Shown here one piece after another: positions 55,816-64,000 of a stretch of 64,000 bases of DNA. The stretch's first letter is position 1. Each line of letters opens with the position of its first letter. Source of the stretch: Tenodera sinensis (taxonomy: Eukaryota > Arthropoda > Insecta > Mantodea > Mantidae); the NCBI GenBank assembly GCA_030765045.1, contig CM060963.1:74399617-74463616 (forward strand). Reading direction: 5' to 3'. The position numbers and the translations under genes are program-made. The notes under the pieces are model-generated. The model ran no database searches. It saw only the letters and a program-made list of their open reading frames with translations, and was not told the origin of the DNA.

Positions 55816-55829
55816 ACATGTGTGGCGGC

Positions 55830-57210
55830 AAGTAAACGACAATGTGGCTCAATAAAATAAAAATAACCTATAATAACATAACAATTAAGGAAAAAATCGG
55901 TCTAGCAACCTCTCAGTCCCTCCTGCGGGATTAAAGAAGCAAGTATTATAATTTCGGTTGTTTCAGTTATCCTATAGAGTTTATCCTATAGTTTTACGCA
56001 TACAACTGTCACACAACCACAATACCATAGCGGATTTCAACACTCCTAGGCGGAAATTTACCTGTTTCTACATTACTTTTACCACTACTTCTTACATAAA
56101 ACTAGTGATAAGTACGATTTTGGTATTGAAATTGGGAGAAAGTTGCAGCGAGTAACGTAGTGCGAATAATATTGGAGGTAAGTTGGCAACGTGACCAGCA
56201 ACGTTTATCTCTCCCCTGCCCTTCAGCCCCCTTAAACCTTGAGCTGGTGAACAGACAGTACTATAGATCTTACGCAGATTACAGAAGCCCCTGCATGACC
56301 CAGGTCAGCTTCAGTGTGTGACGTACTGGAACGAAGAGCAAGCATATCAGTTCGTATGACGTCAGGTGATAGCCGTGTAACACTATGTTGTCTAGATAAA
56401 CGGCGCTACTAGTACGAATCTGAAAGTTCATTCAGTGTAGCGCTCTCGATGGAAACATGACCATTACAAGTATAACAGAGCAGTCAGTGTTTCTGTCTGG
56501 TTCTGTTGTAAATTAGTGAAGTCCAAATCCCGTACTTTGTCAGTCTTAGCATGCAGTCTTCGATTATTATCATTAATAAACTACTTAAAGAAAACAGAAA
56601 CAAAGTGTCGCAAAGTGTCCACGTAATTTTGTTCTGTATGGCTCTCTCATAATTTTCAGAGAAAATGGTATGTTCATTTCTATTTACTTTATAACATGAC
56701 CTTCCTTCGCATAAACTAGAGCTATATTCTCTCATAGCATAGAACATAAATTGTGTTGTATTTAAGCTTGTAGGTATGTATATTCCAACACTGGTGCTTG
56801 TCAAACCTAGGTTTGGAACTGAGGTGGCTGCAAGACCTTTTCATCGATGACGTTAGAGCCAAGACCGTCCGTCATGGTGAAGAACCACAACGGTGGATCT
56901 AGACATGGATGTCAATAGAAATCCCCAGCACATATTACCCAATATGAGGTTACTGGTAAGCGTGTAGGAGAAGAATACTCCGGAAATAAACCCGGCTGGA
57001 ACAGAGTCGTAAGCCATAGTGGAGGCAGCTGTTCTGAGGTAGGTAATCCCAAAATCGAGTTCCCTGTTCCTCCAAATAGGGCGTAATGCGAGAGGCTGGA
57101 AGACTCTCCATGTTAAAAATAAGCTACTCATCTTCCAAATGTTCAGCAGGACGGATCTATCGAGGACACAGGTACTTTAAAGATAAAATATTTGGGATAA
57201 GGGATCGGAA
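55830..57210. other. Mostly unassigned; 3' part may be LINE 5' UTR
   Basis: No gene recognised between 55830 and 56800. From about 56850 to 57210 the sequence is GC-richer and leads straight into the RTE-like endonuclease, so it is plausibly that element's 5' UTR. Confidence 0.4.
56143..56200 (+). repeat. Short dispersed repeat B (copy 2)
   Basis: Matches 3128-3190: GCAGCGAGTAACGTAGTGCG, then TAAGTTGGCAACGTGACCAG. Confidence 0.6.
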
Positions 57211-57211
57211 G

Positions 57212-58540
57212 ATGTAGCAACATGGAATGTAAGAGGATTAGGGTCTAAAGAAGAAGAGTTAGATAGTTAAAAAGGAAAAGCATAGGTCTTGCAGTAATAA
57301 CTGAAACGAAGAATCTAAAGGTAACAAAAGACGTAAAAGATTATGTAATGATATACAGTGGAGTACCACAAAATAAATGATATTGTTGTGGAGTTGTAAT
57401 ATTAATTAATAAGAAATGGAAAAATAAAATAATTAGCTACAGCTTTATAAATGAAAGAATTGCTTCATGTACCTAGATTTAAAATAGATAGAGGACATTT
57501 TGCAATTGTAGGATTTATGCACCTGAAGAGGGGAAGAAAGAAGAAACTAAAATATTTTGCAACAAACGAGAAAGAACTGGCCAAGGTAAATAAAACAGAG
57601 AAGTGGAGATTTGAATACAAGGGTTGAGAATCAACTAATACCAGTAATAGCGGGAACATATGGTGAACAGCTAGTAAATAACAACGGGAAAATTCGCGGC
57701 ATACAACAATATGAACATAATAAACACTTTTTTTTTCAAAAATAAAGACATGCACAGGTATACATGGAGTGCTAGAGGAAGCAGATCAATTATAGTCTAT
57801 ATTATAGTGAATGACAAAATGAAAAACTACATACAAGATGTTAGAGTGCAAAGAGGAAGTGACATATTCAGATCACTTTTTAGTAATCGGAACTGTCACC
57901 CAGAAGCCAGATGGAAGAAACGCAGACCTAAACAAAACCAATTAAAACATAAGGAAGAGCTTTTTAAAATATACCTACTAGAACAGGAAAGCGTGAGATC
58001 CCTCTATGAAAGCAAATGTTAGAAAAACGTATAGCAAAAGCAACTACTAATAAGAATATAGAAGAAGAATTGAAAAATATCAAGACAACATCCAGCAACC
58101 AACTTATGAGGTCTTTGGAAAGAAAGGAAATTAAGGGAAAAAAGACTGAGAATACGGAATACACAAATAGAAGAATCAGTGAAAGAGAAAAGAAAAGCAT
58201 ATGTGCAACTATTACAGACATACAGAAGAAACTAAATTAGGCTATAAAGAAAGTCCATCAAGAGTCTTGGGATTTTATAGCAAGAACAGAGCACAATATT
58301 TGTGGAAGACAAACATTGACTTTTAAAATGATTAAACAGATTAATAAAAAGGAGAAACAAATAATACTAATATGCACCTAATAAAAAAGGAGGAACGGTA
58401 AAAATATAATAAACAAATCCTGTATGACGAAAATATTAAACAAGCACAAAAAGTAAAGAATTGCAATATAATGAAATGGTAGACTTAATCACACTAGAAG
58501 AGGTTTAGACAACCTTAAAAGGTATGAAAAATAGGAAAGT
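57212..58540 (+). pseudogene. RTE-like non-LTR retrotransposon: AP endonuclease and linker, degenerate
   Basis: Reads through several frames and stops. It opens with VATWNVRGL, the first motif of APE-type endonucleases. Later comes RYTWSARGSRSIIVYIIVN, where family members have SIIDY, so the catalytic Asp is Val. Then comes SDHFLVIG across a frameshift near 57870. The linker includes SWDFIARTEH and a block leading to LITLEEV at the start of the reverse transcriptase. The reverse transcriptase itself is absent and similarity stops near 58540. The middle of the endonuclease is also shortened. LINEs normally lose their 5' end, so retention of the 5' half with loss of the 3' half points to later deletion or rearrangement. 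Called RTE-like from the motif order; another APE clade is possible. Confidence 0.75.
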
Positions 58541-58653
58541 TCACAGTTACATTATTTACATTTACATTTATGTGGTACACACAATATCCTAATTGTTACT
58601 TTCATACACTGTCCTTGATGTTATTGTTCAAAATATGATTTTCTGAACTGACT

Positions 58654-58873
58654 TCATAAAGACACCAATAACTCTGATAATCTTCCATCATTGAAAATGT
58701 TCACTGAAGAAGATAATACGCTCAGCTTGGATATATGAACTCTCTTTGTGTCACTCGTAGCTCCGCCAACAATAAGTTTGATAATCAGGTCATGTCCGCT
58801 GTACTGGATTTCAAATGTTCCGGAAGCGCTTTGTTGACCACCGCACATTGAATAATTCGAGAAGGCGAATACT
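58654..58873 (-). CDS. Candidate terminal exon of an unknown host gene
   Basis: On the minus strand a pyrimidine-containing CTATCTATTCCAG acceptor is followed by 72 open codons and a stop: it begins VFAFSNYSMCGGQQSASG, continues with FEIQYSGHDLIIKLIVGG and ends RLSELLVSL. The amino-acid composition and alternating hydrophobic pattern look like folded protein rather than chance translation, and no repeat family covers it. I do not recognise the family. No upstream exon is visible in the adjoining sequence on this strand, and it might instead be part of a processed or transposon-derived gene. Confidence 0.3.
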
Positions 58874-59151
58874 CTGGAATAGATAGACGCTATCCAGCTC
58901 GATAAAGAGAAAGCGCAAGACCAGTATTTGCTGTATCGTTTTATTGTGTCGACTCAAGCACAGAAGAAAATAAAAGAATAAGTTCACATGACTTTCCCTG
59001 TTCACTCTAGTAACAAAGCTTAAAAAGCTTGTTCTTTAGTCCGTTTAATGCTAATTGAGAGACATTCGTTTTAGTTCTCCGTAGGTATGGAAATAAGGAA
59101 ATATTTCCTTGAAAGTACAAGGAGAATAAGGGAACACAGTAGTCTCTAAGC

Positions 59152-60125
59152 CAGTCATGTCAATCCAAGCGCAATTTCGTGATCTTGGCAGCACTCGTGG
59201 ATATGAAACGAGAAAGACTGGCATACACTTAGGTAGCGGTGGCGTTAAGCAAAACTTAGCAAAACATGGGCGTTTGAAGGGAAGTTCCGTTAAAAGTGTT
59301 TATTTACATAGATTTAGTGATCATAAGTTTTTAATATGAATTACAATAGCAACGTAGTTATTAAAAAAGAAATTAATATTCCATAAACAAAAGATTACCT
59401 AAAACCACAAAGGGTAAGGAATATTTATATAACTTTTAACCTCAAATTTAAAAAAAACATAAAATAAAAATAACTCCATATTAAAACCCTTACTGCGATC
59501 ACATTTTGAACCTAATTACGTATGTATTATGTCTATTTTGTGCTTTTACACCGACATTTTAATTTTTCCGGAAACATTAATTACAGAAGCAAGTCTCAAA
59601 GCTGACGTTAGGTTTTCATTAGACAACTTTGCACTTAGATGACATTTAAAGAACAAAAATTCTCGCATATGTATGTAACACCAAGCATACACGATTTCTG
59701 CAGCAAATTTGCGAAATTCTGGGTATGTTTGTGGATCAAGGGCTTGATAACAACTGACAATATTGTTGTCACTATACACCCTTTTCAGATGTAAATCACA
59801 GCAACAATCAGTAAGTTCCAGTTGAAGTTCAATTGGAGCATTTTCAGGATCAACAGAATGGGGCAAAGATCTAGTTTAAATTTGAGCTTCCAAATCTGAA
59901 AATCTTAGCTCAAACTCCTCTAAGCGTGCATTCAATATGTCAATGTTTTTTTTTTTTTTTTTTGTTTTTTTTTTTTTTTTGCTTTTTAATTTCTGTGGAA
60001 ATGTGGAAGTGGGTTCGGTTTTTCATGCACGTTCTACAGCCTGGATTAACACTGTCCCAAGCAGATGCTGCTGTTACGGGCAGCGTGGGCTATCTAAGCG
60101 CCATGCGCACCGATTGACATCACTG
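59152..60125 (-). mobile_element. hAT transposon remnant with inverted repeats and 8-bp target duplication
   Basis: Left end CAGTCATGTCAATCCAAGCG and right end (minus strand) CAGTGATGTCAATCGGTGCG are inverted repeats of hAT type. The flanking octamers CTCTAAGC (59144-59151) and CTTTACGC (60126-60133) match at 6 of 8 positions. Both derive from CTTTGAGC, the sequence of intact family A copies at that point. It contains a transposase fragment and a long T-rich run (59944-59980). Confidence 0.88.
59546..59935 (-). pseudogene. hAT transposase C-terminal dimerisation domain (GTF2IRD2/Charlie-like)
   Basis: Minus-strand reading has LEEFELRFSDLEAQI, a stop near 59880, then VDPENAPIELQLELTDCCCD, LHLKRVY, YPEFRKFAAEI and a C-terminal segment ending LSNENLTSALRLAS. 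This is the dimerisation domain of hAT transposases related to the domesticated vertebrate GTF2IRD2 and to Charlie elements. In the family this domain mediates self-association of the cut-and-paste transposase. The catalytic core upstream is missing, replaced by the T-rich run. The usual FSRMK-like motif is altered (FLFFKCH). Non-functional; the identity is convincing. Confidence 0.85.
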
Positions 60126-60425
60126 CTTTACGCATTAGTCAAACATTCCAAGAGCTGTTCGCCATGTGATATTGGACACCATATTCGGGCCACCGGGAAC
60201 TGCAACATAACTAGATCCCATCACATCCTTGGTGGGCCTGACAAAATCAAGGATCAGTGATGAAATCTAGGAGTGTACCTGGAGAGCGTAATATGCCGTC
60301 GGAAGCAGGCATTAACGCCTGAGTAACAAGAAGTGGACCAACTCTAACAACAAGGGTAAAAAGAAATTATGTTGCTCTCACGCCCAATACAGAATGGGAC
60401 ACTGAGCATCATAGCTGATAAGAAC

Positions 60426-61230
60426 GACCATAAATAGAAACTCAGCTTCATTGTGGGAAAGTAAATTTAATTAATGAAATCGCATTTGTAGTTTATAAAG
60501 CTACATGTACAATATTGGGAGTCTGCTAGTTAAATATAAAAGGTTTTTGTAGACCTATCTCAAATTCACTGATGGTTTTGTACAAATGTTTAGTATTGTC
60601 AGCGCTGAACAAATTTGTTTTTCTCCTTGATATATTCTCGTTGTCAGATTCACTACAGGTTAAACAATGACCATAAATATACCCTCAATTTCATTGTGAG
60701 AATGTAACTTTTCTTTATCTGTTTACCCTCTCCGTACAAGTCAGTGCCTAGGATCAGATGCCTGTTGGGGAGCGGAAGAACCTATGCACCAGACAGTGGG
60801 AAGACCTGGAAGCGGGTGGTCAGCCAAGCAGTAGGTATGAGAATGAGGCACAGGACTATATGAAATGCAGGCAAAATTAATGATTGGAAAGGTGATGATG
60901 GAGCCATTGGTGGAATGATTGGCGGGGGGAAACGGAAAACCCGGAGAAAACCCGCCCAGATGTCGCTTCGTCCACCACGAATATTACATGTGGGTCCCTG
61001 GGATTGAACTCGGGCACCTTGGTGTAAGCGAACGGTCTAAGTGCGCCGCCAAAATTCAGTTAACGAAATCGTCATTGGAGTTTATAAAGCTATGGGAGCC
61101 TGCTAGTTAAATTTAAAAGATTTTTATAGGCCTATCTGAAATTTACTAATCGTTTTGCATAAATGTTTAATATTGTGAATGCTCTTTTTTTTCTCGATTT
61201 ATTCTCAATGTCACTAATGCGCTATACAGG
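60426..61230. repeat. Tandem duplication of a ~243-bp unit, second unit split by a SINE
   Basis: Unit 1 (60426-60668) and unit 2 (60669-61230, minus the SINE at 60724-61050) share, in order, GACCATAAATA, TTCATTGTG, GTTTATAAAGCTA, GCCTGCTAGTTAAAT or a one-base variant, CCTATCT, AAATGTTTA and a TATACAGG/ACTACAGG end. The unit is not seen elsewhere in the window. Confidence 0.85.
60724..61050 (-). mobile_element. tRNA-derived SINE, long S1 variant
   Basis: Same structure as 20374-20724: head GGCGGCGCACTTAGACCG on the minus strand, B box GAGTTCAATCCCAGG, S1 middle, and the extra 3' half with GCTTCCAGGTCTTCC. It interrupts unit 2 of the tandem duplication. Confidence 0.8.
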
Positions 61231-61854
61231 TATAGGAATAACACTCGTAAAATGTTCATCCAAATGTGTTGGAAGATAGATCCTCAGCACATCAGTTACT
61301 CAGTGATATCGGCTAAATGCAACCAGCGTTTACAGACACAGCTGTAACAACCCCCGGCAAGCGCGTATGCGTTTTATTTCGTAAACCGCACCTGCATGAA
61401 CGATGCTTTTGAATGAAGCTAACGAGAGCAAATTATTTTAATTACAATGAAACAGTCAAAGCCAAATTCGAACTGCCCAAGAACGGATGCAGCACGAATT
61501 TTAAAATGATGACGTACGTACCCACATGCTGTCAGTGTTGACTCTGTGGTCTGGATCATGTGAACGACAGCCGACGGCTCGCTATGGGTGGTAAACTGGA
61601 CCTCGCTTAGGTATTTTAATTATTATCTGTTTCCTCTCAATGTAATGGAAAGGTTAACCTGACATAACTCTGTTGGAGCAGTGACGTCATGGTTATCATT
61701 ACGTGAGGATGAAAAATATCGTTATGGGAAATTCGATCTTCTCAATGCATGAAAGGGGGGGGGGGGACTTCGTTAGTAGACTGGCAAAATCATATTAAAT
61801 ATTGAAAGCCGTTTGCGGAAAACTCCGGTGTAACAAAACAGATTTCTTGTTTTC
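61231..61854. other. Unassigned stretch
   Basis: No gene recognised. A G-run of 11 lies near 61756. Confidence 0.4.
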
Positions 61855-62912
61855 TCTACTACGCATAGCAGATAGGGAGAGCATGGTATTCCCGCAAACA
61901 AAAAATATATTTCAGGATTTCACCGGAAATACAGGTTTTGAGGCCCCCTGAATTAAAAAAGAAACAATTTTTAAAAAGATGTCCGTGTACGCCTGTCTGT
62001 GCGTCTGCCTATGAGCATTATAACTCGAAAACTAAATGTCGGTTAAAAACCAAAGTTGGTACTTAAGTTTAATATTTTTCAAGCATGCGACACAAAGACT
62101 TTGCAGAAAATACCTCTCATCTAAATTACCCTTTACATGGAATATTTTTTGAAAACTTTGATTTTCTCTAAAGTGTTTCTAAAGATTTTTATTAAAATTA
62201 AATACCTTTAGATATTTTTATGGCAAATTAAATGTCTACCTTGAATTTTCTGGCTGTAGTCTACGTAGTCCTGTTCACTCTTGACGACTTTAGCGTAACC
62301 CATATACCTACTGTAAGAGATAGACCAAATCCTCCTGTACAAAAAATGTATATCTCGTAAAAACCACAAGTTATGTCCAAATGAGGTTTTTTTTTTAAAT
62401 TCAGCTTTTCGGAGATAATACTGTTACTTGTGGAAGTTTTTCAATAATTAAAACGTTTCTAAGAAGGTTGATACTCATTTTTAACTCTTAGCCGTGCAAA
62501 GAGAACGGAATTTCTACAAGTTCAGCTATTGCAGCTACAAGAAAATTAGCCATAACATAATTTCTGCAAATGTTTACCTCGACCAAAATGAATAAGTTAG
62601 AGGAATAAGAGTTTGATAGGATAGTTAGTACAAGAGTAGAGATAATAATAATTTAATATTTTATTGTTTAACGACGCTGTCAATTGCCAGGATCACATCA
62701 GCGTCGCCGGTGTGCCGGAATTTTGTCCCGCAGGAGTTCTTTTACATGCCAGTAAATCTACTGACATGGAGCTGTCGTTTTAAGCACACTTAAAAACCAT
62801 CGACCTGGGCCGGGTTTGAACCCGCGACCTTGGGATCAGTAGGCCAGTGTCTAACCAACTGAGCCACCCAGACCGACCAAGAGTAGAGTCATGTGAGTGC
62901 TACACACCAGAT
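61855..62912 (+). repeat. Dispersed repeat family A with nested S2 SINE
   Basis: Starts TTTTCTCTACTACGCATAGC, passes through GATTTCACCGGAAATAC, GTCTGTGCGTCTGCC at the simple-repeat position, GTCGGTTAAAAACCAAAG, CCGTGCAAAGAGAACGG, GTTAGTACAAGAGTAGAG and, after the SINE, GTCATGTGAGTGCTACAC. Collinear with the 18.4-kb copy. Confidence 0.88.
62642..62877 (-). mobile_element. Full-length tRNA-derived SINE (family S2) with 11-bp target duplication
   Basis: Minus strand: GGTCTGGGTGGCTCAGTTGG (D arm, A box), CGCGGGTTCAAACCCGG (T arm, B box), body with GATGGTTTTTAAGTGTGC and CGGGACAAAATTCCGGC, 3' end CGTCGTTAAACAATAAAATA and an ATT-type tail. CAAGAGTAGAG flanks both sides (62631-62641 and 62878-62888), and that segment is single in intact family A copies. 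Confidence 0.96.
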
Positions 62913-63090
62913 TATTATGAATAGTTTCGTGTGTGAGTGAGAGAGAATAAGTAAGCAGAAAAAAAACACAAAAATGGAAATTCGGTTAAGTAACAACCTC
63001 CAGCAGAAGGCGGAAAAATGTATTTTCTAAAACGATTTCTACTAGACGGTCTACCACCAGTAATGTGTGCTAATATTCCAGGGTTGATAA

Positions 63091-63286
63091 CTTTTTGTAG
63101 TGTTTAACGCCATCTTTTACTACTACGGCACCTCAGGTGGTGACACTGATGATACATGGAATGAAGATGGAGCAACGGTGGAATGAGATGGCGGGGGAAA
63201 CCGGAGAACCCGGAAGAAACCCACCCCAGCCCACTTCGTCCACCACGAATCCCACATGCGGTTGCCTGGGATCGAACCTGGGCCAC
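63091..63286 (-). mobile_element. tRNA-derived SINE (family S1), 5'-truncated, 14-bp target duplication
   Basis: Minus strand starts just before the B box (GGTTCGATCCCAGG), carries the S1 body and ends GGCGTTAAACACTACAAA. TCCAGGGTTGATAA (63077-63090) and TCCAGGGTCGATAA (63287-63300) flank it with one mismatch. Confidence 0.92.
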
Positions 63287-63344
63287 TCCAGGGTCGATAA
63301 AGCAACAATAAATCTAGCTCACGTTAAAGCAAACAAAGTATGCC

Positions 63345-63815
63345 AAATACATAAAACACCGACAATGATTAGTATGTTGTTCGGAATGGTAAACTGATTG
63401 ATTTTCAGATAGGAACCCCTGTCCGGAAAAGTAGGGTTTCAACTCTGCAGAGTGTCGAAGTATCAGAATGAATGGTTGTGACAATTTGTTAACATTCGTT
63501 TTGATATCTTAATGTGAAAGGTATGCAACCCTTTAGCCATCTGTGGACTGATATGAACGACTTGAGCATAACAACATTCCTGCACCTGCACCAAATCCCT
63601 CCATAAGTTCTTGGTGCGCATCTTACTGCGTTACTTGCGCAGTTTCCAGTACAGGCTCAGCACCATTGATATGCGCTCTGCTATGACGTAGGAGGTATGT
63701 ACACAGTTCGAAGTCCCTTTGTAATGTAGACGGCTGGATGTTGGGATGTTGACGAAATGTGAACGCACACGACGTCACAATTCGAAGCGCTACAGCGTCC
63801 AAACTGTGTATTTAG
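63345..63815 (-). mobile_element. Deletion derivative of the 8.6-kb mariner family
   Basis: Matches the 8623-9470 element in reverse: first the right terminal repeat and adjoining sequence (GTTAACATTCGTTTTG, AAGGTATGCAA, TTGAGCATAA), then, after a jump over the coding region, the left side (GGTATGTACACAGTTCGAAG, TTTGTAATGTAGAC, GCGCTACAGCGTCCAAAC). No coding sequence remains. The outermost ~10 bp are not recognisable at either end. Confidence 0.82.
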
Positions 63816-64000
63816 GGAAAACAGAATGGAGTATCAATGTCATCACATACCGATCAGATCTTAAAATAACTTGTCTATCGCTTAAGCCTACTGCATTGTT
63901 CCATTCCAAATGTTTTGTAACTCAACGAAAGATCGCCAACAAGAGCTCCGCGAAACTTCAGTATTAATCTAATAGGATAAAGCCGATTACCTCGCTGGCT

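Larger units (their letters stand above)
58980..60150 (-). repeat. Dispersed repeat family A, partial minus-strand copy split by a hAT element
   Basis: Left part 58980-59151: TTCACATGACTTTCCCTGTT, GTACAAGGAGAATAAGGGAA, CACAGTAGTCTCTAAGC. Right part from 60126: CTTTACGCATTAGTCAAAC, matching CTTTGAGCGATAGTCAAA of other copies, then lost. The gap is exactly the hAT element. Confidence 0.75.

Overview
This is a 64-kb, AT-rich stretch of eukaryotic nuclear DNA, best explained as a gene-poor (intergenic or long-intron) region of a large insect genome. The basis is the mix of repeats: arthropod-type tRNA-derived SINEs, R2-like, RTE-like and RNase H-bearing non-LTR retrotransposon remnants, Tc1/mariner-type transposases with an insect-typical N-terminal domain, hAT elements, and very long (AAT)n arrays. 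A cockroach-like or other polyneopteran host is my guess, not something the sequence proves. I see no complete host protein-coding gene. The only plausible host coding piece is one candidate terminal exon at 58654-58873 (minus strand).

The commonest component is an interspersed repeat of about 0.95 kb, called family A here, with at least 12 full or partial copies on both strands. Its ends carry ACTTTCTCTACT/AGTAGAGAAAGT in inverted orientation, and a (GT)n-type simple repeat lies at one fixed internal position. Family A acts as a landing pad. Different copies contain a 184-bp hAT MITE plus an RNase H LINE fragment (10085-11940), a 974-bp hAT remnant (58980-60150), a tRNA SINE (61855-62912), a micro-insert plus a tRNA SINE (53860-54765), and an unknown 0.7-kb insert (47790-49265). 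Because the uninterrupted sequence is known from other copies, the target duplications can be read directly.

Layout: 1-3.1 kb holds an R2-like C-terminus beside a possible hAT fragment, then family A. 4.9-7.5 kb holds a tetranucleotide satellite with a 64-bp higher-order period and a telomere-like CCTAN array. 8.6-11.9 kb holds a mariner element with long terminal inverted repeats, a 218-bp (AAT)n array and the nested family A complex. 14.06-14.89 kb is a transposon-like inverted repeat. 18.4-22 kb holds family A and SINEs. 24.3 and 38.95 kb are (ATT)n/(AAT)n arrays. 31.3-32.2 and 41.9-43.0 kb are mariner pseudogenes. 35-36.2 and 49.5-55.8 kb are rich in SINEs and micro-inserts. 52.9-53.2 kb is a pogo-like remnant. 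57.2-58.5 kb is an RTE-like endonuclease remnant. 58.6-64 kb holds the candidate exon, the hAT remnant, a tandem duplication split by a SINE, and a deletion derivative of the 8.6-kb mariner.

The parts do not form a pathway; every recognisable transposon protein is truncated, frameshifted or interrupted. The most novel signal is a set of 30-79 bp micro-inserts with 6-13 bp target duplications whose (C)TTAAA(C) junction resembles the 3' ends of the larger SINEs, suggesting that one LINE machinery mobilised all of them.
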